This document shows positions 1 through 9,500 of a stretch of 64,000 nt of DNA, piece after piece. Source of the stretch: Paenibacillus sp. FSL R10-2734 (GTDB lineage: Bacteria > Bacillota > Bacilli > Paenibacillales > Paenibacillaceae); contig NZ_CP150170.1 of assembly GCF_037963865.1 (NCBI RefSeq), forward strand, positions 6,200,001 through 6,264,000, written 5' to 3'. The stretch's first letter is position 1; each line of letters opens with the position of its first letter. A program made the position numbers and the translations under genes. The notes under the pieces are model-generated. The model made no database searches, was not told where the DNA came from, and saw nothing but the letters and a program-made list of their open reading frames with translations.

Positions 1-1534
1 ATTTATCCATCATTTCCTTAGCGATCTGTGCCCCGGTTCCGTTAGCATAGGCATCAATTTCTTGTTGCACATTATCCCAGCTACCTTCACCAAGCACATA
101 TTTCGTCATCACAGCACTCATCTTTTGCAGCAGATTAGGATTCTTACTAGCGGTCTCAGAGGTATAGCTGAGGAACGGATTCTCGATGCCAACTTTGCTA
201 ATTCGATCCAGCGACTCCATCTGAACCTTCAGGATATCCTGCTCCTTGGAATTGGCATATACGTAAGGATTCACTCTGTTCTCCAGTACGAATTGACTAG
301 GTTTTTCCAAGTCATACTGCTTCTTCTGCTCAGCTGTCTGCACAGCTACGCCATCTTTAAGTCCACTGGAGTGAACCCCATTAATACCTGCCTTAGAGAA
401 ATCCGCATTCTCTTCGGAAGCCGAAAAGTCAAGGAAATCGATAATTTGCTGAACCTTATCATCTGGTACAGAGCTTGGTATGCTCCACAGTCCGTAGTAT
501 CCGGAATAAATAGCTACACCGGTCTTTCCATCAGGGCCCTTCAGCATATCAATGATCGCCATTTCAGCATTCGGATCTATCTGCTTCAGCTTCTCAAGAT
601 TGGTTTCCACAATATCACTTACGTTACCAATGAACGCACCTGCCGTACCCGCAACAAATTTACTGCGTGTTTGTGCTTGTCCCTTAAGAACTGGTGTATC
701 CTTGTCGATCAAACCTTTGCTCCAAGCATCTTTAAGCCAATCCAGATAAGTTTTGTATTCAGGAGTTTGGAAGTCACGAACTGCCTTGCCATCCTCAATC
801 TTCCAATCGTTTGGAAGACCATATGCAAATTTCATTGGCATTACACCGCCGAAAGGTCCCGGAGTACCAACCGCAAAGGCTGTAAGTGGGATTGTTTTGC
901 CGCCGCCTGCCGGGTCTTTTTCCTTAAATACTTCAAGCGCATGAGTCAACTCATCCATCGTTTCAGGTAAAGGTAAGTTGTATTTATCCAGCCAATCCTT
1001 GCGGATGATAATACTAGCTTCCCCACCACCATACAGACCGCGTGGACGGGGAATTCCATAGACCTTGCCTTCTACCTTTAGACCATTCCACACTTGCTCA
1101 TCGATCAGACTAAGATTTTTCGTTTTTTCGATATATGGAGTTAGATCATGAAAGGCACCCATCTTCACAAGATTGACGAAATTATCATTCTTCCCGCCAT
1201 CCATCAACATAAGATCGTAGGAATTTCCTGCAGAGATCGCCACTGAAAGCTTATCTACATATGCCTCAGAAGGTACGAAGGTAATGTCCAGCTTTACATT
1301 TCCCCGCTTCTCCAAATCCTCTTTGGCTTTGTTATTCTGTGTTGCCGGTGGATCGCCGAAGAGAATCGTCATCGCCTTAATATTGGCCGGCTTAGCCTGT
1401 GCCGATGCTGCCCCTGTATTCGCACTATTCGCTGTACTATTACCACTACCACTATTACTGGAACAACCCGCTATTGTTGAAGCTAGTAACACCGTTGCTA
1501 ACGTCAAAGATGCTTGTTTTTTAGTAAGGCTCAT
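1..1534 (-). CDS. Extracellular sugar-binding lipoprotein of an ABC importer (3' end outside window)
   Basis: Minus-strand open frame running off the window start, about 511 codons visible. The N-terminus is a lipoprotein signal: a short Lys-rich start, a hydrophobic stretch and the lipobox STIAGC, followed by a Ser/Asn/Gly-rich linker. The body resembles family 1 solute-binding proteins of the LipO/YtcQ type (motifs such as LYGGGEASIIIRKDWLDKY and GKVYGIPRPRG). It should capture an oligosaccharide outside the membrane for a CUT1 permease pair, which would lie beyond the window. I chose the ATG at 1534 because a GGGGG box sits 6 nt upstream; the ATG at 1540 is too close to it. It diverges from the kinase/regulator pair at 1756-5164, the usual arrangement when such a system controls the transporter. 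Substrate unknown. Confidence 0.85.
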   Translation of the reverse strand, partial: MSLTKKQASLTLATVLLASTIAGCSSNSGSGNSTANSANTGAASAQAKPANIKAMTILFGDPPATQNNKAKEDLEKRGNVKLDITFVPSEAYVDKLSVAISAGNSYDLMLMDGGKNDNFVNLVKMGAFHDLTPYIEKTKNLSLIDEQVWNGLKVEGKVYGIPRPRGLYGGGEASIIIRKDWLDKYNLPLPETMDELTHALEVFKEKDPAGGGKTIPLTAFAVGTPGPFGGVMPMKFAYGLPNDWKIEDGKAVRDFQTPEYKTYLDWLKDAWSKGLIDKDTPVLKGQAQTRSKFVAGTAGAFIGNVSDIVETNLEKLKQIDPNAEMAIIDMLKGPDGKTGVAIYSGYYGLWSIPSSVPDDKVQQIIDFLDFSASEENADFSKAGINGVHSSGLKDGVAVQTAEQKKQYDLEKPSQFVLENRVNPYVYANSKEQDILKVQMESLDRISKVGIENPFLSYTSETASKNPNLLQKMSAVMTKYVLGEGSWDNVQQEIDAYANGTGAQIAKEMMDK

Positions 1535-1637
1535 TGTCATCCCCCATTACTTCAGTTTTGAATGCGCATTCTTGTATGTGACACTTTGGATTATAAAAGA
1601 GAGCAGCAATTGTGAACATGCCGGATTTTCGCCAATG

Positions 1638-1651
1638 TGTAACCGTTTTTA
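1638..1651. promoter_or_regulatory. Candidate cre (CcpA) site between divergent genes
   Basis: TGTAACCGTTTTTA differs at one position from the Bacillus cre consensus TGWAANCGNTNWCA. It lies between the binding-protein gene and the two-component genes, so it could couple them to carbon catabolite control. One mismatch in AT-rich DNA makes this tentative. Confidence 0.3.
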
Positions 1652-1670
1652 ATATTTTACATTATTTGTG

Positions 1671-1699
1671 TTTATGCTAGAGCGCTGATGTACTATAAT
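1671..1699 (+). promoter_or_regulatory. Possible sigma-A promoter for the two-component operon
   Basis: A perfect -10 box TATAAT at 1694-1699 is preceded 17 nt upstream by a weak -35 box TTTATG at 1671-1676. It is 57 nt before the TTG start at 1756. The poor -35 suggests weak or activated expression. Confidence 0.4.
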
Positions 1700-1755
1700 C
1701 AATATAAATTAAATATAAATTAAATTTAAATTATGATAATAATGGAAGTGGTCAT

Positions 1756-3558
1756 TTGAAGTCATCCTTTTTTAGTTTTTTAAGACGCAGCTTCTATTTC
1801 AAAATGATTGTTGTCATGTTCGCGATCTCTGTAATTCCCTTAATTGTTCTGTCTTATATTTCTGTAAGCGTATCCAGCAATACGGTACAGAAACAAGTAA
1901 ATCGTCTCAATGCCCAACTCGTTAATCAAGTCGTCGATCGGATTGAGCTAACCATGATCAGATTCAGAGAGCTTAGTGAACAATATTCACGCAATACCTC
2001 CATACAAGGTGCATTGGTTACACCGTCAGAACAATATTTTGAAGAGGTTGTCCGCAAAAGAGACCTGATTTCTGTACTCAGTACAGCCTCAGCAATCATC
2101 GGAAATGTAGAGGGATTGCTCGTATATTCAGCAATTACAGATGAAGTCTTCTCCTCAACAGAGGCACCTGCTACGCTGGATAGCTCCCCCTATAAACCAT
2201 TGATCGAAGCCTATTTGTCCTCAGGACAGACCGGCCTCTTTCTTGATAAGCACTCTCTGCCTGACCTGCGAATACTAGACTCTTCTACCTATTACATCTC
2301 ACGGGTTCCCTTCTTCATGTATGAAGACTTAAAGGGAGTGCTATTGATCTCCATGAGCAACGACGAGTATCAGAAGCAAATTGAGAATATCCAGCTCGGC
2401 AACCATGGCTCTATTTCCCTGCTTACGGAAGACGGTCAGACAATTGCTACCACCAGTAAGCTGGAGACCCAGGAACAGAACGAGCGTGTACATAACATTC
2501 TTGAGCATTGGAAGGAAATGAAACGTCCCACACAATTTGCTGTTGGCACCTCCATTGTCTCCGTCAAGCAGACCTCTACGTATGATCATTGGATCGTGGT
2601 CTCGGAGATTCCCTCCAATGAGCTTACCGCCAGCACACAAATCATTCGCGACACGGTAACCTATTTTCTCCTGATTCTTGTTTTGCTTGGTGCTCTTTGT
2701 GTTGTCGGCTTCGGCTATCAGCTATATAAGCCACTACAAGCCGTGAAACGCCAGGTCGATGCCATTAAAAAGGGGAACTTCAATGCACGGGTCACTCATT
2801 TTGCGAACAATGAAATTGGAGATCTCGGTCGTATGCTCAATACAATGTCCGTCCGAATTCAAGACTTGCTCGGAGATCTGCGTGAATCTGAGGATTTAAA
2901 ACGTAAGCTGGAAATACGCGCGCTCCAATCACAGATTAATCCCCATTTCATGTACAACACGCTGAATACCATTCGCATGTTCGCACTTATGAAGGATTAC
3001 GACAAAATCAACATGCTGATGGGACGCCTTGTTGCACTATTAAGGTACTCGATGGAAAATTTTGAACAGACCGTTCCACTAGAGAAAGAGCTTGATTATC
3101 TCACAGATTATGTGGGCTTGCTAAATATCCGTTATAAATGTCAGGTTCATCTTTTGTTCGAGGTTGAGGAACCGCTGCAAAGGATGTTTATTCCTAAGCT
3201 AAGCCTTCAGCCGCTTATCGAGAACGCCATCTTCCACGGCATTCTTCCAAAGAAATTGAACGAAGGTCATATAACTATACATGCCTTCAATGATGTTACA
3301 GCAAAGCAAATTATACTGGAGATTATAGATGATGGAATTGGGGTGGAGGACAATAAATTGACCCAATTACAGCTCCATCTGCAACGAGAGGAAATTACCG
3401 AGAGCATTGGGCTGCTGAATGTGTGGATGAGAATGAAGCTGTTATTCGGAACCGGGGCGCATATCGAGCTGAATTCAGATGGTGACGGCTTAACCATTCG
3501 GATCGCACTGCCACTTGAAACCGTAATGATAAAGGAGGAGCCACATGAAGCACCATAA
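1756..3558 (+). CDS. YesM-type sensor histidine kinase
   Basis: A 600-residue membrane sensor kinase. Order of parts: transmembrane helix about 16-38, an extracellular Cache-like sensor about 40-300, second transmembrane helix about 302-325, HAMP linker about 325-378, then the His_kinase (LytS/YesM) module with phospho-acceptor His397 in the motif NPHFMYNTLN, and an HATPase domain with the N-box LQPLIENAIFHG and a later DDGIGV glycine box. It probably senses extracellular sugar or a loaded binding protein and phosphorylates the regulator encoded next. The start is TTG, with GGAAGTGG just upstream. Its end overlaps the next gene by 14 nt, so the two are translationally coupled. The divergent binding protein at 1-1534 is the likely target. 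Confidence 0.93.
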   Translation: MKSSFFSFLRRSFYFKMIVVMFAISVIPLIVLSYISVSVSSNTVQKQVNRLNAQLVNQVVDRIELTMIRFRELSEQYSRNTSIQGALVTPSEQYFEEVVRKRDLISVLSTASAIIGNVEGLLVYSAITDEVFSSTEAPATLDSSPYKPLIEAYLSSGQTGLFLDKHSLPDLRILDSSTYYISRVPFFMYEDLKGVLLISMSNDEYQKQIENIQLGNHGSISLLTEDGQTIATTSKLETQEQNERVHNILEHWKEMKRPTQFAVGTSIVSVKQTSTYDHWIVVSEIPSNELTASTQIIRDTVTYFLLILVLLGALCVVGFGYQLYKPLQAVKRQVDAIKKGNFNARVTHFANNEIGDLGRMLNTMSVRIQDLLGDLRESEDLKRKLEIRALQSQINPHFMYNTLNTIRMFALMKDYDKINMLMGRLVALLRYSMENFEQTVPLEKELDYLTDYVGLLNIRYKCQVHLLFEVEEPLQRMFIPKLSLQPLIENAIFHGILPKKLNEGHITIHAFNDVTAKQIILEIIDDGIGVEDNKLTQLQLHLQREEITESIGLLNVWMRMKLLFGTGAHIELNSDGDGLTIRIALPLETVMIKEEPHEAP

Positions 3559-5164
3559 AGTACTACTGGTGGAAGACGAAACCCCTGCCCGCGAAATATT
3601 CCGCCATTTCATTGAGCAGCGTGACGACCTGTTTAGCCTAGTTGGTGAAGCTGAGGATGGCATGGACGGGCTGGAATTGTTCCTGAAGCATAAGCCAGAA
3701 CTGGTCGTAACGGATATTACGATGCCGGTTATGAACGGACTGGAGATGCTTAGGGAAATTGAAAAAAGCGGGGAACATGTGCCAAAGGTTATTATCCTAA
3801 CTTGTCACCAGGATTTTCATTATGCCCAACAAGCCATTCAGCTGAAAGCCTCTTCCTATCTCATCAAGGATGACTGTCTTTCCGACCCGGAGCTGCTCGC
3901 CAGAACAATGGAAGCATTAGCGACTCAAGTGGAATCACTCGATAAATCACGGGAAAAGCAGCTCCAGCTAGAGCAACAGGTACGCTTGAGCGAAATTGAG
4001 ATTGAACAAAGCCTGTTCCTGGATATGCTGCTGAATCCTGCTGCTGAAGCCAAATGGCTTCGTAGCCTGGAGGAGGCCCAGCTCTCGATCTACAGCAACT
4101 CTTTTACAGCATTGCTGCTGGAGCTGGACAGAAACTCCCTGCGCTTTTCGTTTGACCAGCAAGAGGAGCTGAAGTTGTGGCAATTTGCCGGAGCCAATGT
4201 GTTAAAGGAACTGCTCAGCAATATAGGCGCGAATAAAGTCATTGCCCTTGATAAGGGACGATTTCTAGCTATTTACACCGATACTATGAGTCTGGAGTAC
4301 CCCGGATTTCTACAGCAGGTGCTCGAGTCCATTGCTACCAATCTAAAAATGAACTGTATTGCTCTTCAGTGTCGGTTCGAGCACGGATTAGAGCTTCGTC
4401 CAGATGCGCTCAAACAATTGTCGTCCGCACCATACCCTTTTTTCTACCGCTACGATGAAAGCATCCGTATCGAGGAGTGGGGATCGGTAGCCCAATTCCA
4501 CAGCATACCTGAGCCGTTAAATCGGTTCTGGAGCAAGGTGCTGCAGCAGGCGTTACTGGAGCCGTATCTAAATGCCTCGGCACTAGAGCAAGAACGCAGT
4601 TCTCTCTACCGACAAGCTTTGGAGCACTGCTGGGACCCAGAGCAGATAAAATCCTTATATTTGCGGGTTTTTCTGAATATGAGCCACACCTTAGTTGGAG
4701 CCGAAGGCGGTGCAGAATTAGAAGCAGACCTCCGCAAAAAATTAGAGCTGTGCCAAACCTTCAACTCGGTGCATGAAGCTACCTGTGCTTATTTCAGCAA
4801 GCTTCAACAACTGCAGGAGGGTAGCCGCAAGATTGATGCTTCAATCTCAAGAATCATTCAACACATGCGTGAAGATCTCAGCTATCCTTATAAGCTGGAG
4901 GAACTGGCTGCTTCCATTAATTACAGCGTACCTTATTTCAGCACGATGTTTAAAAAAGCCGTTGGAGAAAGCTTTATTCAATATCTTACCCGGTTGCGAG
5001 TTGAGAAGGCGAAGCTGCTGCTAATCACCACAGATCACAAAACCTTTGAGATTTCCGAATCCATTGGGTTCGAGAACTATAGATCCTTTAACCGCATCTT
5101 CAAAAAAGAAACCGGCGTCTCTCCTACAGATTATCGTAGGAATAATATGGCGACGTCGAGGTAA
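3545..5164 (+). CDS. YesN-type response regulator with AraC DNA-binding domain
   Basis: A 539-residue cytoplasmic regulator. The receiver domain (1-125) has the acidic pocket in VEDE and phospho-acceptor Asp57 in the motif VTDITMPVMNG. A long variable middle follows (about 130-430), then a C-terminal AraC-type double helix-turn-helix (about 435-535) ending in the signature ESIGFENYRSFNRIFKKETG. Ribosome binding site AAAGGAGG is 6 nt before the ATG. The partner kinase is encoded immediately upstream with overlapping ends. By family it activates carbohydrate ABC transporter genes when phosphorylated. One oddity: the receiver's usual switch Thr/Ser region reads ILTCHQDF, and the conserved Lys lies in YLIKDD. 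Both fall within known variation. Confidence 0.93.
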   Translation: MKHHKVLLVEDETPAREIFRHFIEQRDDLFSLVGEAEDGMDGLELFLKHKPELVVTDITMPVMNGLEMLREIEKSGEHVPKVIILTCHQDFHYAQQAIQLKASSYLIKDDCLSDPELLARTMEALATQVESLDKSREKQLQLEQQVRLSEIEIEQSLFLDMLLNPAAEAKWLRSLEEAQLSIYSNSFTALLLELDRNSLRFSFDQQEELKLWQFAGANVLKELLSNIGANKVIALDKGRFLAIYTDTMSLEYPGFLQQVLESIATNLKMNCIALQCRFEHGLELRPDALKQLSSAPYPFFYRYDESIRIEEWGSVAQFHSIPEPLNRFWSKVLQQALLEPYLNASALEQERSSLYRQALEHCWDPEQIKSLYLRVFLNMSHTLVGAEGGAELEADLRKKLELCQTFNSVHEATCAYFSKLQQLQEGSRKIDASISRIIQHMREDLSYPYKLEELAASINYSVPYFSTMFKKAVGESFIQYLTRLRVEKAKLLLITTDHKTFEISESIGFENYRSFNRIFKKETGVSPTDYRRNNMATSR

Positions 5165-5295
5165 TAGTTGCTGTATAGATTGTAACGAAAGTTCACTTAT
5201 TTCCGTTTCATTCTTATTCCCCATGCGACCTGCATTTTGCGTTATTTTTCAAATTAAGCAAACAATATATAGGAAAAATAAACGCTTAAGGGGAA

Positions 5296-5467
5296 ATGCA
5301 CATGGACTGGATTTGGAAATCAATTGTGTTGGTGCTAATTGGAGTATTACTTCTACGTATTGCTTCACAAATGAGCGTCGCCACGACTATTGACAAAACA
5401 TGACTCCCTGTTCAACGAGGTCCGCAATAATGGTCATACAAAACCAATGGATTCTGAATTGCAGTAG
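5296..5467 (+). pseudogene. Remnant of a DUF421 (YetF-type) membrane protein
   Basis: An ATG at 5296 with an AAGGGG box opens a 35-codon frame, MHMDWIWKSIVLVLIGVLLL followed by RIASQMSVATT, ending at TGA 5401-5403. This matches the first transmembrane helix of DUF421/YetF proteins, but residues normally found between RIA and SQM are missing. In the +1 frame (5402-5467) a second piece, LFNEVRNNGHTKPMDSEL, looks like the cytoplasmic part of the same family. I read it as a decayed gene with internal deletions. Family assignment is by eye. Confidence 0.4.
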
Positions 5468-5480
5468 AATCGGTCATCTA

Positions 5481-5519
5481 AAAAAACAGCCTAGAAGTGA
5501 GGAACTCCTCATCTCTAGG
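5481..5519 (-). terminator. Rho-independent terminator, minus strand
   Basis: Inverted repeat CCTAGA...GAGGA / TCCTC...TCTAGG at 5490-5519. On the minus strand it is followed by TGTTTTTTT. It lies about 160 nt downstream of the sigK remnant and may be the terminator of that former gene. Confidence 0.6.
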
Positions 5520-5675
5520 TTACAGATCAATTCCCTGACAATTCTCCCAACAGCTGTTTTATATACGATATATGTCCCATTTGCTTTTAAGCTTGAGTCT
5601 GTGTGCATCATACAACCAATTAGCCCATAAGAATTAACTGTCTAGGATGTACGATTTGTTTATGATACTGAAACT

Positions 5676-6192
5676 TAAATAACTCATGATAAAGCTTCAT
5701 GAGCGCCCTCTTCTCTATCCGCGACACATAACTCCGCGAGATGCCAAACTCCTTGGCAATCTCCCGCTGCGTTCTTTCTTCACCGCTCGTATCTAACCCA
5801 AACCGACCTACCACAACTTCTTTTTCCCGGTCATCCAAAATATCAAGGTTACGATAAATCTTACTCTTCTCAATCTTCAGATCGACTTCTTTAATGACAT
5901 CATCAGCCTCGGAGCCAAGGATATCGATAAGTGTAATTTCATTACCTTCTTTGTCTGTCCTAATTGGATCATGCAGGGATACGTCTTTACGAGTCTTCTT
6001 TAGTGATCTAAGGTGCCATCAGGATTTCGTTTTCAATACAACGGGCAGCAAAAGTGGCCAGTTTGGTGTCTTTGTTCAGGCGATAGCTCTCGATGGCCTT
6101 GATTAAGCCAATTGTTCCGATGGAGATTAAATCCTCCATATCTTCCCCAGTGTTATCGAATTTTTTGAGGTTGTGGACATGATACGATGTAA
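5676..6192 (-). pseudogene. Decayed, N-terminally truncated sigK copy (copy 1)
   Basis: Minus-strand DNA closely matching the intact sigK at 56514-57215, from its residue about 69 (KKFDNTGEDMED) to near the C-terminus (RALMKLYHE). The pro-sequence and region before KKF are absent. One extra C at about 6015-6018 (GGTGCCATCAGG, against GGTGCATCAGG in other copies) shifts the frame, so the coding is split into pieces at 6008-6214 and 5620-5838. The end after LYHE also diverges from the intact gene. The sequence that replaces the N-terminal part is shared with the copy at 23.1-23.6 kb. It cannot make a working sigma factor. Confidence 0.9.
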
Positions 6193-6233
6193 AAAGATAA
6201 AGCAACAGGGACAACGTTATTTAATTCGCCATT

Positions 6234-6329
6234 TTATTCAAGATGTGGTTTCCCATGTTCTTGAATGATACGTCTGGCCTCACCCTCATATGTTTCTGAT
6301 AGTTGTCTAAGAGTAATCGCAAAACCCAC
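6234..6329 (-). pseudogene. C-terminal tail of an unrecognised protein
   Basis: A 31-codon minus-strand frame reading GFAITLRQLSETYEGEARRI and ending HGKPHLE before TAA. It is helical and charged, like the end of a real protein. It directly abuts the copied GH2 start at 6330, so it looks like a 3' fragment joined to unrelated DNA. I do not recognise the parent family. Confidence 0.3.
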
Positions 6330-6432
6330 CTGTCATCCCTCCTTTTACAGCATGTATGATAAATAGATCGCCTAAATGGAACATCCAGTTCTGGTCAAAA
6401 CTTTCTCGCGTTCGTTTATTTTCCAATATCAT
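6330..6432 (-). pseudogene. Duplicated N-terminal fragment of the GH2 gene found at 12959-15349
   Basis: About 103 nt, nearly identical to the first codons of the GH2 gene whose start is at 15349. From ATG 6432 it encodes MILENKRTRESFDQNWMFHL then GDLFIIHAVKGGMTGG, against MILENKRMRESFDQNWMFHL and GDLPIMHAVKGGMTGG in the intact gene. It breaks off after TGG and soon hits a stop. It is a relic of a second GH2 gene or a partial duplication. Confidence 0.85.
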
Positions 6433-6479
6433 TATCTTTTCCTGCTGAAATTGTCCATTTGAAAGTTAAAGTTATAACA

Positions 6480-6506
6480 ACGCACCGCCAATATATGACG
6501 GTGCGT
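6480..6506 (-). terminator. Hairpin downstream of the GH95-like gene
   Basis: Perfect 8-bp stem ACGCACCG / CGGTGCGT with an 11-nt loop, 17 nt after the stop codon of the minus-strand gene ending at 6523. The following minus-strand sequence is only moderately T-rich (TGTTATAACTTT). Confidence 0.55.
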
Positions 6507-6522
6507 CGTATCAAAGCGTTCG

Positions 6523-9500
6523 TTATTTAGTGTTTAGCATAGCTAATATCAAAGTGACTGCTTCAGCTCTGGTTGAAGAGGCATTCGGATTAAATTTGCC
6601 ATTCCCATTCCCCTTAATCAATCCTGCTTTAGCTGCTGTTGCTACATAAGGTTTTGCCCATGCTGGAATTTGATCTACATCATCAAACGCTAGTGTTGCA
6701 TTTGGATTCACTTCAAGACCAAGCACACGAACAATAAGAACAACTAATTCGCTTCTAGTTATTTCATTATTTGCACGGAAAGTACCATCTTTGTATCCAG
6801 AAATGAAACCTGCTTTTGAAAGTGCTTGAATGAATGACTGAGCCCATACTGGTGTTTTGCCTTGATCCGAAAAACTAAACTCAGAATCAACTGCATCCAA
6901 TTTCAGCGCTCTAGCTAACATCGTTGAAAACTCACCACGAGTTACGGTACCATTCGGTCTGAAGGTTCCATCCTCATAGCCACTGACAAAACCTAGTTCT
7001 ACTGCTTTTTCGATAGAAGCCTTGGCCCAGTGATCTGAAATATCAGACAGATCTACTTTTGGAGTCTCTGGCTCAGTTGGTTTTACTGGATCTGTTGGCT
7101 TATTTGGCTTTTTATCATCTTCTGGTTTTGGCGTAGGCTTAGGATCTGGTGTTGCTGTTGGGCCTGGTGTTGCTGTTGGTTCCGGCGTTGGCGTCGTTCC
7201 AGCTTTTACAGTTACACCGATTTTAGTCGTCAAGTCTACGTTGTCTGAATTTACCACACCAATAGGCAACGTTACTCTTCCATCTACAGTGAAGGTCTGT
7301 GCTGCCCTTTTCGCTGGATCATAGCTTGAAGCAGCTACATCCCAGCTCACATTAGCAATTACTCTGCCCGCATCGGTGACTAGTTCTACTCTCGCAGGCA
7401 ATCCAAGGGCTTCTGCTGTCTTGGCTGTTCCGTTGGCTACTCCAGTTATCGCTTCTGGTGCTGTTATGCTCACTAGAGTCTTGTCCTGTTCTGAATCTGA
7501 CTCTGCATTTACAGTAACACTAATGCTTGTTGTTAGTTCAACGCTACCTGGATTTACTACACCTGCTGGCAATTCGACTCTTCCATCTACATCGAATCTC
7601 TGCTCTGTTTTTACATCTGGATCGTAACTTGAATTCTCTACACCCCATGTTACGTTAGCCGGCACATCTCCAAAGTCTGTTACCAATGTTACGGTTTCAG
7701 GCAACCCAAGGGCTTCTGCCGTCTTGTCTGTTCCGTAGACTACTCCAGTTATCGCTTCTGGTGCTGTTATGCTCACTAGAGTCTTGTCCTGTTCTGAATC
7801 TGACTCTGCATTTACAGTAACACTAATGCTTGTTGTTAGTTTAACGCTACCTGGATTTACCACACCTGCTGGCAATTCGACTCTTCCATCTACATCGAAT
7901 TTCTGCTCTGTTTTTACATCTGGATCGTAACTTGAATTCTCTACATCCCATGTTACGTTAGCCGGCACATCTCCAGAGTCTGTTACCAATGTTACGGTTT
8001 CAGGCAAAACAAGGGCTTCTGCCGTCTTGTCTACTCCGTTGGTTACTCCAGTAATTGGCTCTGGTGTTTTTATGCTCACAAGTGTCTTATCCTGAGGCTC
8101 TGTTTCTGAATCACTATAAATATTGATTTCTGCTGCTGTTGCCCATCCATTATATGCCTCTATTGCTTCAAGCTGAATATACTGTGCTTTGATTGGATCA
8201 AACGTCACTTGCTTCAGTCTAGTATCAAATGGCCAAGTTCCACTTGTCACTTTGGTAAAGTTAGTTCCGTCCATGCTGACATAAACGTTATACTTAGTTA
8301 TAATGCCGCTTGTTCCTCCTGTGCTTCTTGGGAGATAGGAAAGTCTATTAACCTTGTAAACATCCCCCAAATTCAAAGTAATAGATTGAGGCAGAACATC
8401 AGACTTATCCCACTTGGTATGCCACATGGTTAGCGGATCTCCATCAATCGCAAAACGCGCTTCATCCTTTCCTGTCTCTTCACTTGTTGCCGTTGCTGTC
8501 ATGCTGGACTGTGGGATTTTATTTACAATTACATTTATAGATGTTTGCAAGGATACATTGTTGGGATTGTCTACTACTTCAGGAAGAGTCACTGTACCAG
8601 GTACCGAGAATGTCTGTCCTTCTTTCATTGTAGGATCATAGCTTATGCTACTAATGTCCCATGTTACTTCAGCCTTCATATTATTTGTACTTGTCTCTAA
8701 CTTTACAGATTCCGGCAATTGGGGAGTCAAATCTGTCTTTGAAATTCCAATTTCAAAATCAGTTAATGCTTCAGGGGTTATAATGTTTACAAGTGTGGGA
8801 TTTTGCACACCACCCTGTGGCTTCAGCTCATAGGATGCATTAGCCTTCGTAGCAAACTTATAAGTATCCCCTAATATATTCGTACCCTTAACAGTCTCAA
8901 TTAGATTTCCGTCCTCATAAACCTCCAATTCTTGACCTTTCCATGGATTCAGAACAGTGCAATCTTTACCTTTTTCACTGAATATATTTACATAAGTCGT
9001 TATTCCATTCTCATTCTGCTTTGCATCCACCAAGAATGCACCTTTCGCTCTCAACCGTGTAAACTCCGCTGGCTGATCTTTATGCCAGTTCGCAAATACA
9101 TTTATGAAGTTTTGATTGCTCTGCTTCAGAGAATGGGTAATTGTATTATAGATCAGAGAAGCCTGAACGGATGCTCCCACTGTATGATTATTTCGTATTC
9201 CAACCCATTCACCGGCGGGGCGATCAAGAAGTCCTTTAGACAAAAAGTCAGTAATCTTGTCAATGTCATAACCAACATTAGTTGCAATCATTGTTGTGCG
9301 ATCTTCTTTGTCATGGCCTTCATACCATGGTGCAATATATTTAAGATAATTCCGAGTATACTCGAGCAATTCAGAATCAGTTGCCATGCCTACTAGATCA
9401 GTAAGGTAAGTCGTATGAATGATTGGAGCGTTTCTTGGAACAGCAGGTACTCCCTCTGCTTCCGTGAATACCGTTAGCCCTCCGCCAGGTTGGCCCTCTG

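Noticed and set aside
62..970. A 302-codon plus-strand open frame at the window start
   Set aside because: It is antisense to a clear solute-binding lipoprotein and has no ribosome site or recognisable domain.
5620..6214. Two short sigma-factor genes
   Set aside because: They are consecutive parts of one sigK fragment separated by a single extra base, and both lack essential regions.
7200..8090. Possible CRISPR-like array because of regular repeats
   Set aside because: The 303-nt period is in frame, coding and without unique spacers; the units are Ig-like domains.
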